34,591 bases of DNA, taken from contig NZ_LMBZ01000032.1 in assembly GCF_001439635.1 (NCBI RefSeq), positions 1 through 34,591 on the forward strand. The letters are read 5' to 3'. This document shows positions 1-6,939 of the stretch, piece after piece. The notes under the pieces are model-generated. The model was not told the origin of the DNA. It searched no databases and saw nothing but the letters and a program-made list of their open reading frames with translations. Positions within the stretch are counted from its first letter, which is position 1, and each line of letters opens with the position of its first letter. Position numbers and translations under genes: made by a program. This DNA comes from Solibacillus cecembensis (GTDB lineage: Bacteria > Bacillota > Bacilli > Bacillales_A > Planococcaceae).

Positions 1-44
1 AGTCGCCGGTTCAATACCGACAACTGGTTAGATAAATGCTTTTT

Positions 45-71
45 TGACCTCTGTCTTATATACGGGGGTCA
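45..71. repeat. Short hairpin with GGGGTCAGTCCC-type edge
   Basis: Arms tgacctctgt (45-54) and acgggggtca (62-71) pair over 10 positions with two G-U pairs around a 7-base loop. The right arm runs into gggggtcagtccc. Neither strand has a T-run after the hairpin, so it is not a standard intrinsic terminator. Motifs of this kind resemble REP-type palindromes spread by Y1 (RAYT) transposases in Bacillales; that is inference, since no transposase is in view. The remaining bases of 1-96 hold nothing else I can support. Confidence 0.3.
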
Positions 72-96
72 GTCCCATTAGAGCAAATGCTTTTTA

Positions 97-990
97 TTAT
101 TTTGATTCCTGTTCATTTTTTAGGTAATACCACATCAAATTTGCGATTTCGATGGATTCAGCAACATTGGGCGTTTCAGCTAATGAATTACGGAAACCTT
201 TGAGTAATGTTTCGATTACTGCAATGCGCAAGTTTTCCCGTTTAAACTCGTCCAGTAAACTTTCAGTAAATTGCACACCAATACAATCAGCATTTTCATA
301 CATTAATCCTTCATGAAAACTCATGAGCTTCTCTATTATTTCTTCTATTGGAATCGATTTGCGCTCCACTCGGGATTCGATTAAATACCATAAATCTTGC
401 GTCAATAAAATTTCTTCACTATTCATCACTGGTAAGATTGCTTTAATATTTCTAAAAGCAATCTTCACAATTTTATCTGCTTCAATGGCAATACCGTGCG
501 ACGACCGATAAGTCATCGACAAATGCTGAATGATTCCGAAAAATGTAATGGTCAATTCGAACGTAAAGGGCCTTGCCTCTTCGCCAAATACATCAACGAA
601 TCGGTTGGATACCCATTCCACTTCATAGAGACGATAACGCGCTAACATGGATCGTAATTCCGTATCATTAGATTGGAAAACCCCTTCAAATAATGGAATT
701 AAATTTTGTTCCTTATTTATTTTCATTAAGACAATAATCTGTTCAATTAATACTTGTTCATCCGCGACATCTTTACCGAGTAGTATTTCATGTCGGCGTA
801 AATTTGCTTCGTAACGGTTTTGCTCTAAGATGGCCATGAAACATTCATTTTTTGAAGAAAAATAATTATAAAATGTCCCTTTTGAAATTTTGGCACGGTC
901 TAAAATTTCTTGAATCGATGTGTTGTGAAAACCTTTTTCGATAAATAGCTGCAAGGCCGAATCAATCACTTGTTTTTTTCGTGGGTTCAT
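97..990 (-). CDS. TetR/AcrR-family transcriptional repressor (long, YerO-like)
   Basis: Predicted 297-residue DNA-binding repressor. The N-terminal ~60 residues are a standard TetR helix-turn-helix: an A-L-F-x-E-K-G-F-x-N-T-S-I-x-E-I block, then SKGTFYNYFSSKNE as recognition helix and helix 4. The rest is helical ligand-binding and dimerisation domain. It is about 100 residues longer than usual TetR proteins, resembling the ~290-residue YerO type, which sits beside a drug pump in B. subtilis. I start at the ATG at 990-988 because GGAGGTT lies six bases upstream; a longer frame to 1032 has no such site. It is divergent from an MFS efflux gene with inverted repeats between them, so it most likely represses that pump and itself. 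The ligand cannot be read from sequence. Confidence 0.85.
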   Translation of the reverse strand: MNPRKKQVIDSALQLFIEKGFHNTSIQEILDRAKISKGTFYNYFSSKNECFMAILEQNRYEANLRRHEILLGKDVADEQVLIEQIIVLMKINKEQNLIPLFEGVFQSNDTELRSMLARYRLYEVEWVSNRFVDVFGEEARPFTFELTITFFGIIQHLSMTYRSSHGIAIEADKIVKIAFRNIKAILPVMNSEEILLTQDLWYLIESRVERKSIPIEEIIEKLMSFHEGLMYENADCIGVQFTESLLDEFKRENLRIAVIETLLKGFRNSLAETPNVAESIEIANLMWYYLKNEQESK

Positions 991-1018
991 AATAACCTCC
1001 CGATTGAATAATACGTTA

Positions 1019-1047
1019 ATTTTACTTCTCATATATTAAAATAGCAA
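1019..1047 (-). promoter_or_regulatory. Probable promoter of the tetR gene
   Basis: On the reverse strand TTGCTA (1047-1042) and TAAAAT (1024-1019) are separated by 17 bases, a plausible sigma-A promoter 29 bases upstream of the chosen tetR start. It sits next to the operator-like repeats at 1053-1110. No experiment supports the start point. Confidence 0.45.
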
Positions 1048-1052
1048 TCCCT

Positions 1053-1110
1053 TTGGACTTCGTGGTCTAAAAAGTTGATTTTTTTGGACTGTGAGTATAA
1101 TATAGTCCAA
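1053..1110. promoter_or_regulatory. Operator-like inverted repeats between tetR and the MFS gene
   Basis: Two dyads share the half-site TTGGAC. The first is TTGGAC-6-GTCTAA at 1053-1070, upstream of the tetR -35. The second is TTGGACT (1084-1090) and AGTCCAA (1104-1110), which straddles the TATAAT of the MFS promoter. A repressor bound here would block the pump promoter directly and could affect tetR. Assignment to the neighbouring TetR protein is inferred from position. Confidence 0.55.
1075..1101 (+). promoter_or_regulatory. Promoter of the MFS efflux gene
   Basis: A perfect -10 TATAAT at 1096-1101 is preceded by TTGATT at 1075-1080, a slightly short 15-base spacing. The -10 lies inside the second TTGGACT/AGTCCAA dyad, the usual layout for a TetR-controlled efflux promoter. 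Confidence 0.55.
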
Positions 1111-1148
1111 GGATAGTTAATTAAGTGGATAGAAGGAAGGAATAGACA

Positions 1149-2645
1149 ATGGCACAAACAGCACAAACAACTCAGGTTAAAAAGCCACCTTATTTAATGA
1201 TAGCAATATTATTCGTAGGGGCATTCGTAGCATTTTTAAACAACACGTTATTAAACGTTGCACTCCCAACAATTATGAAATCTTTTAATATTGAAGATTT
1301 TTCAACAGTACAGTGGTTATCTACAGGGTACATGCTTGTTGGTGGTGTTTTAGTTCCCGCTTCAGCATACTTAATAACAAAATTTAAAACAAAACCATTA
1401 TTTATAGTTTCAATGTCAATCTTCGTCGTTGGTACAGCAGTGGCAGCATTTGCGCCAACCTTTGAAATTTTACTTGCTGGGCGTATGGTTCAAGCGGCAG
1501 GAGCATCTGCAATTGCACCAATTTTAATGAATGTAATGTTAGTTAGCTTCCCAATAGAGAAACGTGGTTCAGCAATGGGTATTTTCGGTTTAGTTATGGT
1601 GTTAGCACCAGCAATTGGACCAACATTATCAGGGTGGATCGTGGAACATTACGACTGGAGCGTACTGTTCAAAATGATTTTACCATTCGCCATCATTGCA
1701 CTATTATTGGCGATTTGGAAATTAGAAAACGTATTACCAAACCGACCAGCAAGAATTGATATTCTTTCAGTTGTTTTATCAACGATTGGATTCGGTGGAT
1801 TATTATATGGATTTAGTACAGCGAGTACAGCTGGATGGGGAGCAGTTGAAGTTTGGGGAACAATTTTAGTTGGCGTAATCGGAATCATTTGGTTCGTTGT
1901 TCGTCAGCTAAGATTAGAAGAACCTTTACTAGATTTACGAATTTACTCTTATCCAGCTTATGCATTAGCATCGGTAATTTCAATGGTATTATCAGTAGCG
2001 ATGTTTTCAGGAATGATTTTAACACCTGCATATGTACAAAATGTCCGTGAGATTAGTCCGTTTGACGCGGGATTAATGATGTTACCAGGAGCAATTGTCA
2101 TGGGGATCATGTCTCCGATAACAGGGAAGTTATTTGATAAATTTGGACCGCGTACCATTGCGCTCGTCGGGTTATTTGTTACAACGGTTTCAACGTTCGG
2201 ACTCGGTTATTTATCACTAGACTCTTCTTATTTATATATTATTACAGTGTATACAATTCGTATGTTTGGTATTTCATTAGTAATGATGCCGATTATGACG
2301 AACGGCTTGAACGCTTTACCGAACCGTCTAAATCCGCATGGTACAGCGATGAACAATACAGCACAGCAAGTGGCGGGGGCAATTGGTACAGCTGTTTTAG
2401 TAACAATCTTTAACTCGCACACAAAAACACGTGCAGCGGAAATTGCAGGAGAAATGCAGGCAAATGGAACTGATGCGCAGTTAACAGCTAGTCAAATTGG
2501 GCAACAGGCCATGCTTGACGGCATTACGTATTCATTCATGGTTTCTGCAGGAGTAACTGTTGTAGCATTAATTTTGACGATATTTGTAAAACGGGTAGAT
2601 GTTACAAAACGTGAAGATTTTATGGGTAAGGTAAAAGAAAAATAA
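1149..2645 (+). CDS. MFS drug efflux transporter, DHA2 (EmrB/QacA) family
   Basis: A 498-residue integral membrane protein, the usual length for 14-TM drug:H+ antiporters. Helix 1 is followed by LNNTLLNVALPTI, the family motif at the end of TM1 (motif D1). The loop near residue 80 has the KFKTKPLF motif A region, and the MGIFGLVMVLAPAIGPTLSG stretch near residue 145-165 is the antiporter motif C. It probably exports toxic amphipathic compounds across the cytoplasmic membrane using the proton gradient. AAGGAAGG sits about 8 bases before the ATG. Divergent tetR and overlapping operators indicate drug-inducible expression. The substrate range is unknown; the annotation at family level is firm. 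Confidence 0.9.
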   Translation: MAQTAQTTQVKKPPYLMIAILFVGAFVAFLNNTLLNVALPTIMKSFNIEDFSTVQWLSTGYMLVGGVLVPASAYLITKFKTKPLFIVSMSIFVVGTAVAAFAPTFEILLAGRMVQAAGASAIAPILMNVMLVSFPIEKRGSAMGIFGLVMVLAPAIGPTLSGWIVEHYDWSVLFKMILPFAIIALLLAIWKLENVLPNRPARIDILSVVLSTIGFGGLLYGFSTASTAGWGAVEVWGTILVGVIGIIWFVVRQLRLEEPLLDLRIYSYPAYALASVISMVLSVAMFSGMILTPAYVQNVREISPFDAGLMMLPGAIVMGIMSPITGKLFDKFGPRTIALVGLFVTTVSTFGLGYLSLDSSYLYIITVYTIRMFGISLVMMPIMTNGLNALPNRLNPHGTAMNNTAQQVAGAIGTAVLVTIFNSHTKTRAAEIAGEMQANGTDAQLTASQIGQQAMLDGITYSFMVSAGVTVVALILTIFVKRVDVTKREDFMGKVKEK

Positions 2646-2654
2646 TAAAAAAGC

Positions 2655-2700
2655 TGCACCCCAATTGTTAGATGTGTCTATCAATTGGGGTGCATTTCAT
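2655..2700. terminator. Bidirectional intrinsic terminator
   Basis: A perfect 13-bp stem, TGCACCCCAATTG (2655-2667) with CAATTGGGGTGCA (2682-2694), is followed by T-rich sequence on both strands: tttcattttt forward, cttttttatt reverse. It can end both the MFS transcript and the convergent fusB-like transcript. Confidence 0.85.
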
Positions 2701-2729
2701 TTTTCTGTATTTCGTAAAATAAGGCTTTG

Positions 2730-3383
2730 TTATTTACGAAGAGATTCTTCCAAGAAATCCTTTAAATAAGTAACATCTGTAATTTTTTTATTGCATTCAC
2801 TACTATTAGTACAAATCAGGTTGCCAATGGATTTATAATAATCGGGATTATTTAGCTTTTTAGCTTTTGTTATAGTAGAAAAATGAGTAACTTCTGCGTG
2901 GCTATGGCAAATGGAACAAATATTTTTCTTTGTAGATGGTAAAAATGTACATTCAATTCCAACTAATTGGCCCTCAAGCTCATAAAGTATATGCTTTTTA
3001 TTGGAACGACTATCATTCCAACTTAAGTAAGTTACGCGTGTTAAGTCTACATTTGATAAATCAGGTAGCTTTAACTTTTTACTTTTTGGAAATAACTTTC
3101 TTAGTTGCTGTTCGTTAATGGTTGGGAAGGGAATCAAATAGTTAGCAAGTTGCTCAAGCTTTTGTTCATACTCTTCAACCGTTATTAGTTTAGAAAAATC
3201 CAAGATGTCCTTTTGCCCAGCTGTTAAATTTGGAATACAGTTTAGGATTTTTTCATTGGATAAATCGCACACAGTAGCTAACACATTAGCGGGTAAATGT
3301 TGCTTCGTACTATCTTTAATCCAAGCCACCTGTTTGCTAATAAAGTTGAACTGCTCGTTTTTAATAAATCTTTCGGTCATCAT
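2730..3383 (-). CDS. EF-G-binding protein, FusB/FusC-type (fusidic acid resistance family)
   Basis: A 217-residue protein matching the size and layout of FusB-family proteins (about 213 residues): an N-terminal helical bundle and a C-terminal treble-clef zinc domain. Visible zinc ligands are C156-x2-C159 and C191-x5-C197, within the family pattern ICSICH ... LICTNSSECN. Characterised members bind elongation factor G and free it from ribosomes stalled by fusidic acid. Whether this chromosomal homologue gives resistance is inference; many environmental Firmicutes carry intrinsic copies. An AGGAGCG site precedes the ATG ATG start, and either Met could serve. It is followed by a shared terminator. 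Confidence 0.8.
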   Translation of the reverse strand: MMTERFIKNEQFNFISKQVAWIKDSTKQHLPANVLATVCDLSNEKILNCIPNLTAGQKDILDFSKLITVEEYEQKLEQLANYLIPFPTINEQQLRKLFPKSKKLKLPDLSNVDLTRVTYLSWNDSRSNKKHILYELEGQLVGIECTFLPSTKKNICSICHSHAEVTHFSTITKAKKLNNPDYYKSIGNLICTNSSECNKKITDVTYLKDFLEESLRK

Positions 3384-3487
3384 ATATCGCTCCTAAATTT
3401 CTGCAATTGTTTTGGTACACTTATTTTAATAGAAAAAAGGATGTACTACTAGGGCGAGAATCATTTAGAACCATTTGATACATAAAA

Positions 3488-3514
3488 CACCCCATGCAAC
3501 ATTTACATGGGGTG
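3488..3514 (-). terminator. Intrinsic terminator after the CD3324-type gene
   Basis: The stem CACCCCATG (3488-3496) with CATGGGGTG (3506-3514) is followed on the reverse strand by TTTTATG. It lies just past the stop codon of the reverse-strand gene at 3522. Confidence 0.7.
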
Positions 3515-3521
3515 GTCAGTA

Positions 3522-3797
3522 CTAAGTTTTATTTTTATGTGAATAGACAATTTTTTTGATTGTTTCAACGGAGAGATAATATTCCTGAGCTAGTTTTTCA
3601 ATAGGAATCCCTTTTGTGAAAGCATCTCGAATAGCAGCATTGCGGCAATCTAAGCGCTGCCTACTGCCACTAGATGTCCCCCATTTTTGATAATTGGTTT
3701 CAGGTTTAGGAATATATAGTGTTTCCCCTTGTATATATTTTTGAATTTCTGAGATTAGCTTTTCAGGTAAAACCTTTTGTGCGTTAATATACTTCAA
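3522..3797 (-). CDS. CD3324-family small DNA-binding protein (Mor/HTH-like)
   Basis: A 91-residue protein. Its first half has the pattern K-A-Q-x-(V/I)-L-P-E-x-L-I-x-x-I-Q-x-Y-I-x-G-E-x-L-Y-I-P-(K/R), typical of the CD3324 family. The second half, KGIPIEKLAQEYYLSVETIKKIVY, is a helix-turn-helix. Members are widespread in Firmicutes and presumed to be transcriptional regulators; targets are unknown. The start is TTG (3797-3795), chosen because AAGGAG lies nine bases before it and no ATG fits. It is monocistronic with its own terminator. Confidence 0.75.
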   Translation of the reverse strand: MKYINAQKVLPEKLISEIQKYIQGETLYIPKPETNYQKWGTSSGSRQRLDCRNAAIRDAFTKGIPIEKLAQEYYLSVETIKKIVYSHKNKT

Positions 3798-4172
3798 TTT
3801 TGCTCGCTCCTTATTGTAAATTCGAATAAGTGAGCAAAGCCAATTGTTTAGAAAAGCTTTTTTAGCGATAAAATTAAATTTTTACGCCCCATGCAAAGTA
3901 TCGCCTTTCTTAATTACTGGCTTTGCATGAGTGTGTGAAGTATCAGACAATCGCATAAGATTCTCCAACTGTAAGCACCTCCCTTAAACTGAAATCTATA
4001 TGTTGGTAGTACCTTCTTTATTAGTGAAATCTATACTAGACCCGACAGGTAGAGTGTATATTCATTTAGCGCAGGAAAGACGTAACATGTAAATTCTCCA
4101 TTCTAGTAAACACTATACAGGCTAGTTGCTTGCCTTTCAATGAAAGAGAAGTGTGACGAAGGGGGGATTGTT
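3798..4172. other. Intergenic region without a confident gene
   Basis: About 375 bases. It contains an inverted repeat CATGCAAAG (3890-3898) / CTTTGCATG (3921-3929). A possible 28-codon reverse frame starting at TTG 3968 behind GGGAGG contains this hairpin and matches no family I know. The stretch 4000-4140 shows no open frame or recognised RNA motif. With the gene relic that follows, it looks like a decayed locus. Confidence 0.4.
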
Positions 4173-4283
4173 ATGTTTATGAAAGAAGAAACATTATTGG
4201 CGCTAATTGATATTCAAGGGAAGCTCACCAAAATTGTTGATCACCACAAACATGCAGGAGTTGCAATTAACATACCAACATAG
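4173..4283 (+). pseudogene. Relic: N-terminus of an isochorismatase-family hydrolase
   Basis: A 36-codon frame with a strong ribosome site (GAAGGGGGG, 7 bases before ATG). It encodes a start like that of cysteine hydrolases of the isochorismatase/YcaC type: E-E-T-L-L-A-L-I-D-I-Q-G-K-L, with the first catalytic aspartate at residue 13. Homologous proteins run to about 180 residues; here the similarity stops near residue 25 and a TAG follows. No continuation is seen in other frames downstream. I read it as a truncated gene with intact translation signals, not as a functional enzyme. Confidence 0.6.
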
Positions 4284-4383
4284 TTTTGTACTAAGTATAA
4301 CCTTTCCCAACACGCGTGACTAATATAAATGGCGCCCATAACAACCTGAAAATAGATTAAATAATGCCTTCTCAATAGCAAAT

Positions 4384-4412
4384 TTGCTCATGCCATTTTT
4401 TTTATGTATAGT
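4384..4412 (+). promoter_or_regulatory. Probable promoter of the VOC-family gene
   Basis: TTGCTC (4384-4389) and TATAGT (4407-4412) have a 17-base spacing and lie 36 bases before the gene start. Confidence 0.5.
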
Positions 4413-4447
4413 AGGAAATAATTAGAGAATTAGAAAGGAAGAGCTAC

Positions 4448-4819
4448 ATGATTGAACAATTAGGACAAGTAATGCTTTATGTTGATAATCAGGAGCAAGC
4501 CAAAACGTTTTGGACAGAAAAAATGGGGTTTGTTGTTATTTCTGACGAGGACAATGGTATGCGAATGATTACGATTGCACCGACAGAAGAGGCTCAAACA
4601 AGCATCGTGTTACACGACAAACAGTTAATTGGTAAAATGCAGCCGGAGCTCAATTTAAAAGCGCCTTCGTTATTATTTTATTCAAGCCAATTGGATGAAC
4701 TGTATGAAAAGGTAAAAGGCTTAAATGTAACGGTTGGTGAAATGGTGTCAATGCCATTTGGAAAAGTATTCAACTTTGCGGATGATGAAGGAAATTACTT
4801 CGCTATCGTTGAAAAATAA
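4448..4819 (+). CDS. VOC-superfamily (glyoxalase/dioxygenase fold) protein
   Basis: A 123-residue single-domain protein with two beta-alpha-beta-beta-beta modules. Module 1 opens QVMLYVDNQEQAKTFWTEKMGF, the typical strand-helix of VOC enzymes. Module 2 ends with FADDEGNYFAIVE, where the last Glu is the usual metal ligand. Such proteins include glyoxalase I, fosfomycin thiol transferases and bleomycin-binding proteins; the sequence does not tell which reaction applies. AAAGGAAGAG precedes the ATG. It stands alone between its own promoter and terminator. Confidence 0.8.
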   Translation: MIEQLGQVMLYVDNQEQAKTFWTEKMGFVVISDEDNGMRMITIAPTEEAQTSIVLHDKQLIGKMQPELNLKAPSLLFYSSQLDELYEKVKGLNVTVGEMVSMPFGKVFNFADDEGNYFAIVEK

Positions 4820-4823
4820 TTCG

Positions 4824-4860
4824 AAAGGCTGCGAACTTATTTTATTCGCAGCCTTTTTAT
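4824..4860. terminator. Intrinsic terminator after the VOC gene
   Basis: The 12-bp stem AAAGGCTGCGAA (4824-4835) with TTCGCAGCCTTT (4845-4856) ends in a T-run on the forward strand. It lies between convergent genes and may also stop rnhC transcription. Confidence 0.85.
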
Positions 4861-4867
4861 AATTTAT

Positions 4868-5803
4868 TTAGTTCGAGCGCTTCTTTTGTAAGAGCGTTCT
4901 TGCCTTTTCTGTATTAGCAAAATGCCATTTCGTCATGGAACGTAATGTGTCCTCACCGAATTTTAGCCAAATTTTAGCGGCCATTTGGTCCACTTTTCCA
5001 CTTGCACCTTTTTGAATCGGAAAGCCAACGATTTCTGCTAAACGGTCCATTTCATTTAAAAAGGCATAGCGTGCTAAAATGGACGCTGTTGCAACTGCGA
5101 CATGTAAATTTTCGGCCTTTGTTGAAAATAGCACTTGTTCACGAATAATCTCTTTTTCATTTTTGAGGTAATTATAATAAACGCCACGCTCTGCAAATTG
5201 ATCGATTAAAATATACTCCGGCTTTTCCGGAGCAATTTTATTTAATACATGCTTTAAAGCTTGGTTGTGTAAAAGGGCTTTTATTTTCCCTTGTGAATTG
5301 CCCTTCGCTTGAATTTCATTATATTTGTCATTGCGCAAAGTTAAAATGCTGTACGTGCAAACCTTCATTAAATCCGGAGCAATTTTCCTCATATATTCAT
5401 CTGTTAATTGTTTGGAATCTTTTACGCCAAGCTCTTGAACTAATTCAATCTTATCCGCTGGTACATAAACTGCAGCGACGGTAACAGGTCCAAAATAATC
5501 ACCTGTCCCTGTTTCATCAGAGCCAATAACAGAAAGGGAAGCGAAATCTTTCGGTAACGTATCACCTTTTGTATTCGAGCTTTTTTTTGCCGTTGCTGAA
5601 ACAGTTCCCCATTTTGCTGCTTCACGTGTAGCACCCGCCCCTTGAAACATCACTTTGCCCGATTTGTAAGCTGTAATGGCTGTATCCGTTAGCTTAATCC
5701 CAAAAAGAATACCTGGACCATTCCGATCAATAAGCGATTTGTTATAGAAGGTTTTTATTTTTTGTTGTTCTTCACTCGTTAACTGCAATACAATATTTGT
5801 CAT
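4868..5803 (-). CDS. rnhC: Ribonuclease HIII
   Basis: A 311-residue enzyme that cleaves the RNA strand of RNA-DNA hybrids. An N-terminal substrate-binding domain (residues 1 to about 85, TBP-like, typical of RNase HIII and absent in RNase HII) precedes the catalytic domain. The active-site start is G-S-D96-E97-T-G-T-G-D-Y-F-G-P; the D-E pair of HIII replaces the single Asp-containing motif of HII. Another conserved acidic residue is D201 in YILIDQFAE. AAAGGG precedes the ATG at 5803. As in B. subtilis, it is divergent from zapA. Confidence 0.95.
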   Translation of the reverse strand: MTNIVLQLTSEEQQKIKTFYNKSLIDRNGPGILFGIKLTDTAITAYKSGKVMFQGAGATREAAKWGTVSATAKKSSNTKGDTLPKDFASLSVIGSDETGTGDYFGPVTVAAVYVPADKIELVQELGVKDSKQLTDEYMRKIAPDLMKVCTYSILTLRNDKYNEIQAKGNSQGKIKALLHNQALKHVLNKIAPEKPEYILIDQFAERGVYYNYLKNEKEIIREQVLFSTKAENLHVAVATASILARYAFLNEMDRLAEIVGFPIQKGASGKVDQMAAKIWLKFGEDTLRSMTKWHFANTEKARTLLQKKRSN

Positions 5804-5913
5804 AATAAACCCTTTCTTAAAAAAACTAATTAATAATTAGTATAACGGGTTGAAGGAAAAAGTGGAAATTTCATTGAAATATCATGTTTCGTCGTGACAA
5901 AACGGTGATTGTG

Positions 5914-5950
5914 TTGCTATGTTTAAATTGGAAATGGTATGATATACAAT
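5914..5950 (+). promoter_or_regulatory. Candidate promoters for the zapA operon
   Basis: Two overlapping candidates lie in the rnhC-zapA gap: TTGCTA (5914-5919) with TATGAT (5938-5943), spacing 18; and TTTAAA (5922-5927) with TACAAT (5945-5950), spacing 17. Either would give a leader of roughly 100 bases before the TTG start of zapA. The remainder of 5804-6057 shows no other feature I can support. Confidence 0.35.
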
Positions 5951-6057
5951 AAGAAAAAATGTGAAATTAATTAATCAGAATCGGACTGCGTTTTGAAAAG
6001 AATGGGAATGCTACTAGTTAAAGGGATGCTGTTTATATTCTTTCTGGAGGGATTATT

Positions 6058-6318
6058 TTGACTGCACAAGAGAAGAATCGAATTTCAGTAGAAATCTACG
6101 GTCATACATATAAAATGGTGGGAACAGAGTCGACAGGACATATGCGGCTGGTCGCTTCAATAGTGGATGAGAAAATGCGTGAAATTAATTCACATAACCC
6201 ATCATTAGACAGTGCAAAACTTGCAGTGTTGACAGCTGTTAATTCGATTCATGAATTTTTATTATTAAAAGAGCAATGTGAGAAATTAGAAGAACAATTG
6301 AAACAATTGAAGGGTTGA
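6058..6318 (+). CDS. zapA: Cell division protein ZapA
   Basis: An 86-residue protein that binds and bundles FtsZ at the division site. It has the ZapA signature: R-I-S-V-E-I-Y-G-H-T-Y-K-M-V-G at the start (beta strands), then H-M-R-L-V-A-S-I-V-D-E-K-M, and a C-terminal coiled coil rich in Leu/Glu (L-K-E-Q-C-E-K-L-E-E-Q-L-K-Q-L). The start is TTG with GGAGGG seven bases upstream. Only 5 bases separate it from cvpA, so the two are co-transcribed. Length equals B. subtilis ZapA. Confidence 0.9.
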   Translation: MTAQEKNRISVEIYGHTYKMVGTESTGHMRLVASIVDEKMREINSHNPSLDSAKLAVLTAVNSIHEFLLLKEQCEKLEEQLKQLKG

Positions 6319-6323
6319 AATAA

Positions 6324-6863
6324 ATGTTAGATTTACTTATTTTTATAATACTTATTATTAGTTTGATTATTGGTGCGAAGCGTGGATTCATAGTAGAATT
6401 AATTCATATAGGCAGTATTATTATTGCACTACTTCTTGCCGTTTCTTACTACAAGCAACTTGCGGATAAATTCGTTTTGTGGATTCCTTATCCTGGATTT
6501 ACTGACAATGCAACGGTTGCACTTGCACTGGATTCCTTGGATGTGGACCGTACATTTTATCGCGTCTTTGCTTTTGCGATTATCTTTTTTGTTGCAAAGA
6601 TTGCATTACAGATTATCGGGTCTATGTTTGATTTTTTAGCATATTTACCTGTGTTTAATTCCTTGAACTTCCTTTTAGGTGCCGTACTATGCTTTATAGA
6701 AGCGTATATTGTCATATTTATCGGTCTATATGTAGTAGCACTTATCCCATTAGAGTCGATTCAAAAAATTGTGGATAATTCCATCATAACGGGCATTATG
6801 CTCGAACATACACCAGTCATTACGAAAATGTTCCAAAACTGGTGGTATATTTACATGAAATAA
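6324..6863 (+). CDS. CvpA-family membrane protein (YshB-like)
   Basis: A 179-residue integral membrane protein with four predicted helices and the family start L-D-L-L-I-F-I-I-L-I-I-S-L-I-I-G-A-K-R-G-F-like pattern, where the G-x-x-R-G-F motif follows TM1. CvpA in E. coli affects colicin V production and envelope homeostasis; in Bacillales the role is not settled. It follows zapA closely, as in B. subtilis (yshB). The ribosome site is weak (AAGGGTTG), suggesting coupling to zapA translation. Confidence 0.85.
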   Translation: MLDLLIFIILIISLIIGAKRGFIVELIHIGSIIIALLLAVSYYKQLADKFVLWIPYPGFTDNATVALALDSLDVDRTFYRVFAFAIIFFVAKIALQIIGSMFDFLAYLPVFNSLNFLLGAVLCFIEAYIVIFIGLYVVALIPLESIQKIVDNSIITGIMLEHTPVITKMFQNWWYIYMK

Positions 6864-6882
6864 TTGAAAATCAATGTGAAGC

Positions 6883-6913
6883 ACTTCTCTCGATTTTCGG
6901 GGGAAGTTTTTTT
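6883..6913 (+). terminator. Intrinsic terminator between cvpA and polX
   Basis: ACTTCTCTCG (6883-6892) pairs with CGGGGGAAGT (6898-6907) over 10 positions including two G-U pairs, followed by seven T. It should end most zapA-cvpA transcripts; polX would then need read-through or a promoter inside the short gap. Confidence 0.7.
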
Positions 6914-6939
6914 CGCTAATTAGGGGGCTTCTATTTACA

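Noticed and set aside
3882..3968. A 28-codon reverse frame starting TTG behind GGGAGG
   Set aside because: It contains a 9-bp hairpin, has no recognised family and lies in a decayed region; not enough to call a gene.
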